Made by a program: the position numbers and the translations under genes
NCBI GenBank assembly: GCA_945866165.1
Contig: CAMBGO010000076.1
Span: 1-9,175, forward strand
DNA length: 9,175 nucleotides
DNA from: Chitinophaga pinensis
Lineage (GTDB): Bacteria; Bacteroidota; Bacteroidia; Chitinophagales; Chitinophagaceae
Reading direction: 5' to 3'
Notes under the pieces: model-generated
What the model saw: the letters and a program-made list of their open reading frames with translations, nothing else
Database searches by the model: none
Told to the model about the DNA's origin: nothing
In this document: positions 1-6,547 of the stretch, in pieces
Position numbering within the stretch: the first letter of the stretch is position 1
Layout of the letters: every line of letters starts with the position of its first letter

Positions 1-1
1 T

Positions 2-1003
2 AGCGATGCTCAAACCGCTTCTAACTCGCTTGTTTCCGCTGACTTGAGGGGTATTGATTCACATGGCGTAGCTAGGCTTTCTGGCTATGTGAGGTTGTGG
101 GAAGCAAAAAGAATAAAGTCCGCACCATCAATTAAGGTAGTTCATGAGACACCTTCAACAGGTGTGGTTGATGGTGATGGGGGACTGGGTTTGGTTGTAG
201 GACCCTTTGCAATGAAGATTGCCATTGAGAAGGCTGCTAATGTTGGTTCAGGTTGGGTTGCTGTAAAAAATAGCAATCATTTTGGTATTGCTTCATCGCA
301 TGCAATGATGGCACTTGAAAAGGACATGATTGGAATTGCAATGACAAATGCAAGTGCATTGGTTGCTCCAACATTTTCAAAAGAGCGCATGTTGGGTACC
401 AATCCAATTTGCGTTGCTGTACCCGCTGGCGAAGAAAAACCCTTTGTAGCGGATCTTGCAACAACCACTGCTGCCAATGGCAAACTGGAGATTCTACAAC
501 GAAAAAATTTAGATACCCCAGTCGGTTGGTTACAAGATAATAATGGAAATTCAACGCAAGATTCACACGCTCTTAAAACTGGAGGTGCTTTGCTTCCGTT
601 GGGAGGTGATCGTGAACATGGAAGTCATAAAGGATATGCATTAGGCTCAGTTGTCGATATTTTTTCTGGAGTATTAAGTGGAGCGAACTTTGGACCATGG
701 GTTCCTCCTTTTCCTGCCTATGTTCCAATGCCTGAAAATCAACCTGGAGAGGGTATTGGCCACTTTTTTGGTGCGATGCGTATTGATGCATTTAGAGATG
801 GCCAATCTTTCAAACGTGATATGGATTTATGGATTCGTAGGTTCAAGGATGCGAAACCAATTTCGGAAAAACAACGGGTATTGATTCCAGGCGAACCCGA
901 ATTTGAAATGTATGAAAAGAGAAGTGTTGAAGGAATCCCTTTGTTAGAAATGATATGGAAAGACATTTTACTTACAGCTGATAAATTCAATATCAAGTTT
1001 TAA
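2..1003 (+). CDS. Ldh family oxidoreductase (malate/L-lactate dehydrogenase type), 5'-partial
   Basis: NAD(P)-dependent 2-hydroxyacid dehydrogenase of the Ldh_2 (malate/L-lactate/ureidoglycolate dehydrogenase) family, cytosolic. The frame is open to the left edge, and the residues upstream of the TTG at 44 (ending SADLRGIDSHG) continue the family's conserved N-terminus, so the start lies outside the window. Seen: the GIDSHGVARL motif, whose His is a catalytic residue in the family, SNHFGIA, the nucleotide-binding-region stretch GTNPICVAVPAG, a GW-x-D-NNGN-x-T segment, and SHKGYAL followed by a glycine-rich run. At least 333 residues are present against the usual 330 to 360, so only a short piece is missing. 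The substrate (malate, lactate, sulfolactate or another) cannot be told from sequence. It ends 32 bp before the aspartate kinase gene on the same strand, and no promoter is visible between them. Confidence 0.9.
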   Translation, partial: SDAQTASNSLVSADLRGIDSHGVARLSGYVRLWEAKRIKSAPSIKVVHETPSTGVVDGDGGLGLVVGPFAMKIAIEKAANVGSGWVAVKNSNHFGIASSHAMMALEKDMIGIAMTNASALVAPTFSKERMLGTNPICVAVPAGEEKPFVADLATTTAANGKLEILQRKNLDTPVGWLQDNNGNSTQDSHALKTGGALLPLGGDREHGSHKGYALGSVVDIFSGVLSGANFGPWVPPFPAYVPMPENQPGEGIGHFFGAMRIDAFRDGQSFKRDMDLWIRRFKDAKPISEKQRVLIPGEPEFEMYEKRSVEGIPLLEMIWKDILLTADKFNIKF

Positions 1004-1035
1004 CTTCGCAACTCGCAATTAATAAATGTACGGTT

Positions 1036-2358
1036 ATGAAAATAATGAAATTTGGAGGGACATCAGTTGGTAAGCCTGAGAGAATGGCACAGGTTATGGA
1101 GCTTATTACCAAAGATCAAGAAGAGAAAATTGTTGTGTTGAGTGCTTTAAGCGGTACCACAAATGCACTAGTATCAATTGGTGATGCAATGGCATCTTCA
1201 AATAAACTACATGCAAAAGAATTAATCGACAAATTATATACTCACTATGTAGAGTTTATAAATATGTTATTAAAAGTCGATTCTACTAATAAAAAAGGGC
1301 TTAAGGTAATTGATGAACACTTTGAGTTTTTATATATTATTTTGAAAATTTCCTTCAACGATGCATTGAACAAAGATATTTTAGCGCAAGGCGAGTTATT
1401 AAGTACGAAATTGTTTTGTCTTTTTCTTGAAGAAAATGGGGTTGATCATATCTTTTTACCTGCACTTGATTTTATGATAATTGATTCAAATGATGAACCG
1501 CAGGTAATTGCTATTCGCGAAAAATTGAAAAAGGTTCTTGTTCAATATCCCGGTAAAAAACTTTTTATCACCCAAGGTTACATATGTAGGAACGCAAAGG
1601 GTGAAGTTGATAACTTAAAGCGGGGTGGCAGTGACTACTCTGCATCATTGATTGCCGCAGCAGTGAATGCAACAGTATGTGAAATATGGACCGATATTGA
1701 TGGGATGCATAACAACGATCCTAGAATTGTAAAAACAACCATGGCAATCGAACATCTCAGTTTTGATGAGGCGGCTGAACTTGCTTATTTTGGAGCAAAG
1801 ATTCTTCATCCTGCATCGATTTGGCCTGCCCAACAATTCAATATTCCAGTCAAATTATTGAATACTATGCAGCCTGATGCAAAAGGGACCATTATTTTAA
1901 AAGAAGCTGAGTCTAATGGCGTCAAAGCAGTTGCTGCAAAAGATGGTATTGTGATGATAAAAATAAAGAGCAGTAGAATGTTCCTTGCTTATGGTTTCCT
2001 AAGAAAGATTTTTGAAGTATTTGAAAAATACAAAACTTCAATCGATATGATCACAACATCCGAGGTAGCTGTCTCGGTAACTATCGACAATACTGAATTT
2101 CTGGATGAAATTATTAAGGAGCTTACTCCGCTGGGTGAAATTGAGATAATTCGAGAAAGAACAATCATTTCTGTAGTTGGCAATAAGCTCACACTCGATA
2201 AGGAGCTTCTTGGAAAGCTATTCAATGCTCTTTCAGATCTTGAAATAGATATGGTTAGTTATGGCGGAAGTAACCACAATGTTTCAATCTTAGTGCCAAC
2301 TCAAGTGAAAAACAAATCACTTCAATTATTGAACAAGGGTATTTTCGGCCTTGATTAA
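1036..2358 (+). CDS. lysC: Aspartate kinase, monofunctional with C-terminal ACT domains
   Basis: Phosphorylates L-aspartate to 4-aspartyl phosphate, the first step towards Lys, Thr, Met and diaminopimelate; cytosolic. The 440-residue protein begins with the amino-acid-kinase signature KFGGTSVG (residues 5-12). It then shows a QGE motif near 118-120, RGGSDYSASL (197-205) where most relatives have GRGGSD, and WTDIDGM (218-224). From about residue 300 to the end there are two ACT-like regulatory segments, the second around MVSYGGSNHNVSILV. This layout suits allosteric control by lysine and/or threonine, but the effector is not readable. No homoserine dehydrogenase domain follows, so it is not a ThrA/MetL fusion. 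The ATG is 32 bp after the Ldh-family gene, with no Shine-Dalgarno motif, as is common in Bacteroidota. It converges on queA with an 18-bp gap. Confidence 0.95.
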   Translation: MKIMKFGGTSVGKPERMAQVMELITKDQEEKIVVLSALSGTTNALVSIGDAMASSNKLHAKELIDKLYTHYVEFINMLLKVDSTNKKGLKVIDEHFEFLYIILKISFNDALNKDILAQGELLSTKLFCLFLEENGVDHIFLPALDFMIIDSNDEPQVIAIREKLKKVLVQYPGKKLFITQGYICRNAKGEVDNLKRGGSDYSASLIAAAVNATVCEIWTDIDGMHNNDPRIVKTTMAIEHLSFDEAAELAYFGAKILHPASIWPAQQFNIPVKLLNTMQPDAKGTIILKEAESNGVKAVAAKDGIVMIKIKSSRMFLAYGFLRKIFEVFEKYKTSIDMITTSEVAVSVTIDNTEFLDEIIKELTPLGEIEIIRERTIISVVGNKLTLDKELLGKLFNALSDLEIDMVSYGGSNHNVSILVPTQVKNKSLQLLNKGIFGLD

Positions 2359-2376
2359 CCTACGCTTAATTAGCAA

Positions 2377-3426
2377 TCAGATAATCAACATTGCATCACC
2401 GTAGCTAAAGAATCTATATTTGTCTTTGATGGCCTTCTTATAAGCTTCCATGGTGAGATCATATCCCGCAAAAGCACATGCCATAATCAACAAACTGGTT
2501 TTCGGTAAGTGAAAGTTTGTGATAAGTGAGTCACATATAGAAAACTCGTGAGGTGGATGAATGAATATATTCGTCCAACCCTCTGAAGGTTTTAACAGTT
2601 TATCAGCTGTAAAGGTGCTTTCGAGTCCACGCATTGTTGTGGTACCTACTGAACAAATACGATGCCCTTCACTTTTTGCCTTGTTTACAATTTTACACGC
2701 ATTGTCATCTACCTTGTAATATTCAGCCTCCATTTTATGTTTGCTAAGGTCCTCAACTTCGATTGTTCTAAAAGTACCTAAGCCAGTGTGCAAAGTAATT
2801 TCTGCAAAACGGATTCCCTGTATTTCAAGTCTTTTGATTAACTCAACAGAAAAATGCAAACCTGCCGTAGGAGCAGCAACGGCACCTTCATGCTTTGCGT
2901 ACACAGTTTGGTATCTTTCTCTGTCTAATTCATCAGGCTTTCGCTTAATGTATTTTGGTAGTGGCGTCTCACCCATTGAGTTAAGAACTGCTTTGAACTC
3001 TTCGTCAGTTCCTTCAAAGAGAAATCGTATGGTTCTTCCTCGTGATGTTGTGTTATCTATTACTTCAGCAATAAGATCATCCGTATCCCCAAAATAAAGT
3101 TTGTTGCCTACACGGATTTTTCGAGCAGGATCAACAATAACATCCCATAGCCTGTTTTGCTTGTTAAGTTCACGCAACAAAAAGACCTCTATTTTAGCGC
3201 CTGTTTTTTCTTTTCTGCCATACATTCTTGCAGGAAAAACCTTTGTATTGTTTACAACAAAAACATCCTTCTCCTCAAAATAGTCAAGTACATCCTTGAA
3301 TAATTTATTTTCAATTAATCCAGTATCTTTATGAACAACCATCAACCTGGAGTCTTCTCTTCTTTTTGTTGGAGTTTGTGCAATTAAATTGAGCGGAAAG
3401 TCGAATCTGAATTGGGATAATTTCAT
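2377..3426 (-). CDS. queA: S-adenosylmethionine:tRNA ribosyltransferase-isomerase
   Basis: Transfers and isomerises the ribosyl group of SAM onto preQ1-modified tRNA to form epoxyqueuosine, the penultimate step of queuosine synthesis at wobble position 34. Conserved family stretches run through the protein: NNTKVFPAR, KHEGAVAAPTAGLHF, HTGLGTFRT (HVGLGTFRP in many relatives), TTTMRGLES, TNFHLPKTSLLIM and the terminal FSYGDAM. The frame opens at 3468, but I place the start at the ATG at 3426. This gives MKLSQFRFDFP, the normal QueA N-terminus, and 349 residues, the usual length. It is preceded by A-rich sequence (AAAAAAAGAAAAC), the usual Bacteroidota initiation context. A good promoter lies about 100 bp upstream. 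No other queuosine gene is in the window. Confidence 0.96.
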   Translation of the reverse strand: MKLSQFRFDFPLNLIAQTPTKRREDSRLMVVHKDTGLIENKLFKDVLDYFEEKDVFVVNNTKVFPARMYGRKEKTGAKIEVFLLRELNKQNRLWDVIVDPARKIRVGNKLYFGDTDDLIAEVIDNTTSRGRTIRFLFEGTDEEFKAVLNSMGETPLPKYIKRKPDELDRERYQTVYAKHEGAVAAPTAGLHFSVELIKRLEIQGIRFAEITLHTGLGTFRTIEVEDLSKHKMEAEYYKVDDNACKIVNKAKSEGHRICSVGTTTMRGLESTFTADKLLKPSEGWTNIFIHPPHEFSICDSLITNFHLPKTSLLIMACAFAGYDLTMEAYKKAIKDKYRFFSYGDAMLII

Positions 3427-3461
3427 GTTTTCTTTTTTTGTTGCCTGAAAACAAATCCCCG

Positions 3462-3476
3462 GATTCATTATGAATC
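3462..3476. repeat. 15-bp palindrome in the queA leader
   Basis: GATTCAT-T-ATGAATC is a perfect inverted repeat with 7-bp arms around one central base. It lies 36 bp upstream of the queA ATG and about 50 bp downstream of the predicted transcription start. The size and symmetry suit a binding site for a dimeric regulator, but no regulator gene is nearby and chance is possible in AT-rich DNA. The right arm also contains the ATG of the 32-codon plus-strand ORF. Confidence 0.35.
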
Positions 3477-3568
3477 ATATTACAAAATCTGATCTTACGG
3501 TACCAGATTTGTTTTTGGCATTTAGAGCTGCAAAATTAGAGAAAATTTACGGTTTCCCAACACAATAG
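3470..3568 (+). CDS. Possible 32-residue small ORF or gene remnant
   Basis: An ATG at 3470 opens a 32-codon frame ending in TAG, on the strand opposite the queA leader and promoter. The peptide begins MNHITKSDLTVPDLF, contains LAFRAAKLEKIYGF and ends in PTQ. It has an amphipathic, protein-like composition, not the biased look of random AT-rich translation. The segment DLFLAFRAAKLEKIY vaguely recalls the N-terminal region of some bacterial reverse-transcriptase-like proteins, but this is memory of a pattern, not an alignment. No Shine-Dalgarno motif and no plus-strand promoter are visible. A frame of this length by chance is not rare. It could be a real small protein, the tip of a decayed gene, or noise. 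Confidence 0.22.
   Translation: MNHITKSDLTVPDLFLAFRAAKLEKIYGFPTQ
3483..3512 (-). promoter_or_regulatory. Hairpin in the predicted queA 5' leader
   Basis: AAATCTG (3485-3491) and CAGATTT (3504-3510) are exact inverted complements around a 12-nt loop. The stem can extend outward by a further pair or two if one A is bulged. On the minus strand it would lie about 13 nt after the predicted queA transcription start. On that strand it is not followed by a T-run, so it is a poor terminator for amn or an attenuator of queA. On the plus strand it is followed by GTTTTT, so weak termination of plus-strand transcription is possible. It does not resemble the preQ1 aptamer sequences I know. Confidence 0.4.
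3531..3560 (-). promoter_or_regulatory. Predicted Bacteroidota-type promoter of queA
   Basis: Read on the minus strand, TAATTTTG (3538 to 3531) matches the Bacteroidota -7 consensus TAnnTTTG exactly. A TTG (3560 to 3558) lies 19 bp upstream, the expected spacing for the -33 element. Transcription would start near 3525, giving a leader of about 100 nt before the queA ATG at 3426. It is the only place in the non-coding parts of the window where I found both elements at the right spacing. This is consensus matching by eye, with no experimental support. Confidence 0.6.
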
Positions 3569-3606
3569 AATTTCAAATAATGTATGTGTCTATTCAGGAT
3601 TGAAAC

Positions 3607-4377
3607 TTAGAATCGTAAATGTCTGACTGTCAGTCCGTTGTTTATTAATTGCTTGAGTGATTCTATTCCGACTTTAATATGCGTTTCCACAAAATTTGCA
3701 GTAATCTGTTTATCACTTTCTTCTGTTTTCACCCCTTCCGGAATCATTGGCTGGTCACTAACCAACAGAATGGCACCAGTAGGAATTTTATTTGAAAACC
3801 CAACTGAGAATATAGTTGCGGTTTCCATATCAATTGCATACGCTCTTATCTTTTGTAAATATTCCTTGAATTCTACGTCATGTTCCCAGACCCTGCGGTT
3901 GGTAGTGTATACGGTGCCAGTCCAATAATCAACACCCAAATCCCTGATAGTTGTTGATATAGCTTTCTGTAAAGCAAAGGCAGGAAGCGCCGGGACCTCA
4001 GGTGGGAAATAGTCATCTGACGTGCCTTCTCCTCGAATGGCTGCAATGGGAAGAATCAAGTCACCTAGTTTATTTCTTTTTTTCAAACCACCACATTTAC
4101 CCAAGAACAAAACAGCATTGGGCTCAACGGCAGATAGAAGATCCATTACTGTTGCTGCTGAAGGACTCCCCATCCCAAAGTTAATCATGGTTATGCCATC
4201 CCAGGTGGCACATTGCATGGGCTTGTCTTTACCATGAATTTCAACATTGTTCCATTCTGCAAAAACATCTACATATTTACTGAAGTTGGTTAAGAGGATG
4301 TATTTGCCAAACTTATCTAGCGACATTCCAGTGTAGCGGGGAAGCCAGTTTTTTACAATGTCTTCTTTTGTGGTCAT
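3607..4377 (-). CDS. amn: AMP nucleosidase (short, catalytic-domain-only form)
   Basis: Hydrolyses the N-glycosidic bond of AMP to give adenine and ribose 5-phosphate; cytosolic purine-nucleotide turnover. The 256-residue protein is a nucleoside phosphorylase-superfamily (PNP_UDP_1) domain. It shows GMGSPSA (68-74), GKCGGLK (93-99), the nucleoside-binding AIDMETATIF (181-190) and VSDQP (206-210), whose Asp fits the catalytic Asp position of the superfamily. E. coli Amn is about 484 residues with an N-terminal regulatory domain; that domain is absent here, as is usual for Bacteroidota homologues. Other PNP-family activities (MTA/SAH nucleosidase, uridine phosphorylase) are less likely given these motifs. 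The ATG at 4377 is 46 bp from the divergently transcribed HsdR_N gene. queA follows downstream but has its own likely promoter. Confidence 0.88.
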   Translation of the reverse strand: MTTKEDIVKNWLPRYTGMSLDKFGKYILLTNFSKYVDVFAEWNNVEIHGKDKPMQCATWDGITMINFGMGSPSAATVMDLLSAVEPNAVLFLGKCGGLKKRNKLGDLILPIAAIRGEGTSDDYFPPEVPALPAFALQKAISTTIRDLGVDYWTGTVYTTNRRVWEHDVEFKEYLQKIRAYAIDMETATIFSVGFSNKIPTGAILLVSDQPMIPEGVKTEESDKQITANFVETHIKVGIESLKQLINNGLTVRHLRF

Positions 4378-4423
4378 TTATTTATGTTATACGTTCATTG
4401 AAATTACTGATTACTTTGCACCT

Positions 4424-4861
4424 ATGATCAAGTTGCACTTTCCTGAGCCTAACTTTAACACCCGAAAAATGGGAGAAGGCATTCAGGTTTTTGACCGAAT
4501 AAGAATGATGTGGGTCGTATTGCAACCTGAAGAGTGGGTGAGGCAAAACCTTGTAAATTGGTTTGAATTGGTAAAAAAAATCCCCAAGTCACTAATAGCT
4601 ATTGAGCAATCGTTAAAAATAAATTCAATGTCTAAGCGATGTGATATATTAATTTATGATCTTAATCATCAGCCATGGATGATGGTGGAAGTGAAAGCCC
4701 AAGTGGTGGAATTAAATGCCTCAGTTCTTGCGCAAGTTCTTAATTACCACATGGGAATGCCCGTTAAATACATCATGATTACCAATGGCGAACAGTGTTT
4801 TGTTGCTGATATACAAAACCCGTCTTCTCAATGGGTTGACGAATTCCCTGAGTATAAATAA
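4424..4861 (+). CDS. Stand-alone type I restriction HsdR N-terminal-domain protein (PD-(D/E)XK-like)
   Basis: A small protein consisting of only the HSDR_N_2-type domain, the nuclease-fold N-terminus of type I restriction R subunits. The PD-(D/E)XK-like core is visible: CDILIYD with D74, then VEVKA with E89 and K91, preceded by the conserved PEEWVRQNLVNW (35-46) and P-KSLIAIE (54-61). It lacks a helicase, and no hsdM or hsdS is nearby, so it is not a working type I system. I chose the ATG at 4424 (145 residues, MIKLHFPEPNF) because relatives start this way; the frame extends to an ATG at 4358 that would overlap the amn start. Proteins of this shape are widespread in Bacteroidota with no known role. 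A DNA-processing or repair function is a guess. It is divergent from amn and converges on gdh with a 15-bp gap. Confidence 0.82.
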   Translation: MIKLHFPEPNFNTRKMGEGIQVFDRIRMMWVVLQPEEWVRQNLVNWFELVKKIPKSLIAIEQSLKINSMSKRCDILIYDLNHQPWMMVEVKAQVVELNASVLAQVLNYHMGMPVKYIMITNGEQCFVADIQNPSSQWVDEFPEYK

Positions 4862-4876
4862 TACAGTGATGTTTAT

Positions 4877-6289
4877 TTATGGGAAGATGCCCAATTCCAT
4901 ATAGCTTGTACCAACTTTGTTGATGGCAACAACAAATGAAGCAGTACGCATGTCTTTAATATCAGGATTGTTTTTCCAGCATTCAAGAATTTCATTGGTT
5001 GCCTTGATCATAGTATCTTCAAGCCCGCTTCTAACCAGGTCAATTTCATCAGGACCGTGAACCAATAATTTTCTTTGTGATTCATTAACGGTATTACCTG
5101 TCATGCTTTCTATTTGCGAAAGAATATTGGCATTTTGATTTTCCATGAACCTTTTTTCAAGTCTTCCATAAGAAACATGGCTAAGGTTTTTTAACCACTC
5201 AAAATAAGATACCGTTACACCTCCTGCATTCAAGTACATATCTGGGACAACCAATACTCCTTTGTTAACTAGAATTTCGTCTGCTTCTGGCGTTAGTGGT
5301 CCGTTTGCCGCTTCCCCAACAATTTTTGCTTTTATCTTGTCTGCGTTATCTCCATTGATCACGTTTTCAAGGGCAGCTGGAATAAGAATATCGCATGGTG
5401 CTTCCAACGCATCAGATGATTTTAAAAAATTAGTTGCACCTGGAAAATTCAAAATGGAGCCAGTTGTTTTTCTGTGTTGAAAAACTGCTTCAACATCAAG
5501 TCCTTGTTCATTATAAATTGATCCTTCAAATTCAGCTAAACCAACAACAATGGCACCTCCTTCCTCGAAAAACTTCGCTGAATGATATCCCACATTACCC
5601 AATCCTTGAACAATGATCTTTTTACCTGCAATACCAGTGGGCATCCCTAACTTTTTCATCATATCCAAATTATTGCATACTTCTCTGATGCCAAAGAATA
5701 CACCCAATCCAGTTGCTTCCTTTCTTCCTCTTACACCGCCTTGAGTAATTGGTTTACCTGTAACACAACCAAGTGCTTCTACTTCTCCTGGATGCATGGC
5801 CATATAGGTATCTAAAATCCATGACATTTCTCTTTCTCCTGTTCCGTAATCGGGAGCTGGAACATCTTCACCAGGACCAATGAATTTCTTTTTGATTAAC
5901 TCACTTGTATATCTTCTTGTAATTCTTTCCAGGTCGTATGCACTGTATTTTTTGGGATCGATTGAGATACCACCTTTGGCTCCACCAAACGGAACATTCA
6001 CGATCGCACATTTGTAGGTCATGAGCGCAGCCAACGCCATCACTTCATCTAGATTTACCATTTCGCTGAAACGAATACCTCCTTTGCAAGGAAGTTTATG
6101 GTGAGAGTGTTGAACACGGTATGCTTTTATTACTTCTACTTTGTCGCCAATCTTAACAGGAAAATGAAGCCTTAAGACGCTATTGCATTGTTTGATTTGT
6201 TCAAGTATTCCTGCATCAAAGTTGGTATAGGCGGCAGCTTTGTCGAAGCTTTTACATACTGCATCAAAAAAACTATATTCTGGATTCAT
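4877..6289 (-). CDS. gdhA: Glu/Leu/Phe/Val dehydrogenase family: glutamate dehydrogenase
   Basis: Reversibly aminates 2-oxoglutarate with ammonia to glutamate using NAD(P)H; cytosolic, probably hexameric. In the 470 residues the N-terminal substrate domain carries KGGIRF (K69), TYK (K93), the active-site VPFGGAKGG (K105) and PAPDYGTGERE (D147). The Rossmann domain carries GLGNVG (229-234), with E253 (GLAE) at the end of the second strand, a position where an acidic residue often favours NAD. After SYFEWLKNLSHVSYGR (361-376) there are about 43 residues before SGLEDTM. This is much longer than in short prokaryotic GDHs and is where animal GDH has its antenna. Many stretches (VTGKPI-QGG, LNAGGVTVSYFEWLKNL) closely resemble the animal mitochondrial enzyme. 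It begins 35 bp after ccmD and is probably cotranscribed with the ccm genes. Confidence 0.94.
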   Translation of the reverse strand: MNPEYSFFDAVCKSFDKAAAYTNFDAGILEQIKQCNSVLRLHFPVKIGDKVEVIKAYRVQHSHHKLPCKGGIRFSEMVNLDEVMALAALMTYKCAIVNVPFGGAKGGISIDPKKYSAYDLERITRRYTSELIKKKFIGPGEDVPAPDYGTGEREMSWILDTYMAMHPGEVEALGCVTGKPITQGGVRGRKEATGLGVFFGIREVCNNLDMMKKLGMPTGIAGKKIIVQGLGNVGYHSAKFFEEGGAIVVGLAEFEGSIYNEQGLDVEAVFQHRKTTGSILNFPGATNFLKSSDALEAPCDILIPAALENVINGDNADKIKAKIVGEAANGPLTPEADEILVNKGVLVVPDMYLNAGGVTVSYFEWLKNLSHVSYGRLEKRFMENQNANILSQIESMTGNTVNESQRKLLVHGPDEIDLVRSGLEDTMIKATNEILECWKNNPDIKDMRTASFVVAINKVGTSYMELGIFP

Positions 6290-6324
6290 AGGAAAGGATT
6301 TCGTTTATGATGGTGTTGTAGAGA

Positions 6325-6546
6325 TTATTTTTTTAAGTCATTTTCAATAGAGCTGATTTTTTTTTCAACTCTAAACATGTATGCTATTAGTCCAATCAAA
6401 ATGGTGGTTACTACAGCAACCACGACATATATTTTTCCATTACTTCGCATGGAACTTGCCATGGTTTCATTTTCTATTGCAGTGGTCTGTGCAACTAAAC
6501 TGTTAACAGTTATTAGAAGCAAAAAAATCATCAATTTTGTTTTCAT
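6325..6546 (-). CDS. ccmD: CcmD-family protein (small heme-exporter subunit)
   Basis: A 73-residue membrane protein, probably the CcmD partner that stabilises the CcmABC heme-release complex in System I cytochrome c maturation. The N-terminus (MKTKLMIFLLLITVNSLVAQ) looks like a signal peptide with likely cleavage near VA-Q. A second hydrophobic segment (about 38-57, IYVVVAVVTTILIGLIAYMF) is preceded by MRSNGKIY, typical of Bacteroidota CcmD-like proteins. A charged C-terminal tail (RVEKKISSIENDLKK) could form a short coiled coil. The call rests on size, topology and position: the ATG follows the ccmC stop by a single base (TAA-T-ATG), which suggests translational coupling. Sequence alone would be weak evidence for so short a protein. 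Confidence 0.8.
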   Translation of the reverse strand: MKTKLMIFLLLITVNSLVAQTTAIENETMASSMRSNGKIYVVVAVVTTILIGLIAYMFRVEKKISSIENDLKK

Positions 6547-6547
6547 A

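Noticed and set aside
44..46. TTG as the start of the Ldh-family gene
   Set aside because: The frame is open to the left edge, and the residues before the TTG match the conserved N-terminus of the family, so the gene is cut by the window and the TTG encodes an internal Leu.
3427..3468. A 14-residue N-terminal extension of QueA from the ATG at 3468
   Set aside because: QueA proteins normally start at the MKLSQF-like position, and the extension covers the leader palindrome without family similarity.
3483..3512. The queA leader hairpin as the amn terminator
   Set aside because: On the minus strand the stem is followed by TAATATG, not a T-run, and the loop is large. It also lies downstream of the predicted queA promoter.
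3427..3530. preQ1 riboswitch upstream of queA
   Set aside because: I could not find the conserved preQ1 aptamer core or the expected pseudoknot pattern; the leader has only the simple hairpin and palindrome.
3571..3605. Inverted repeat TTTCAA/TTGAAA just after the amn stop as a terminator
   Set aside because: Six AT-rich base pairs around a 23-nt loop with no following T-run on the minus strand; too weak to call.
4358..4423. A longer HsdR_N protein starting at 4358
   Set aside because: It would overlap the start of amn, and the extra 22 residues do not resemble relatives, which begin at the MIKLHFPEP-like position.
5262..5616. Plus-strand ORFs inside gdh, and similar ORFs opposite ldh, lysC, queA, amn, ccmB, tdk and waaA
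   Set aside because: They are antisense or out-of-frame shadows of strongly supported genes and encode no recognisable domain.
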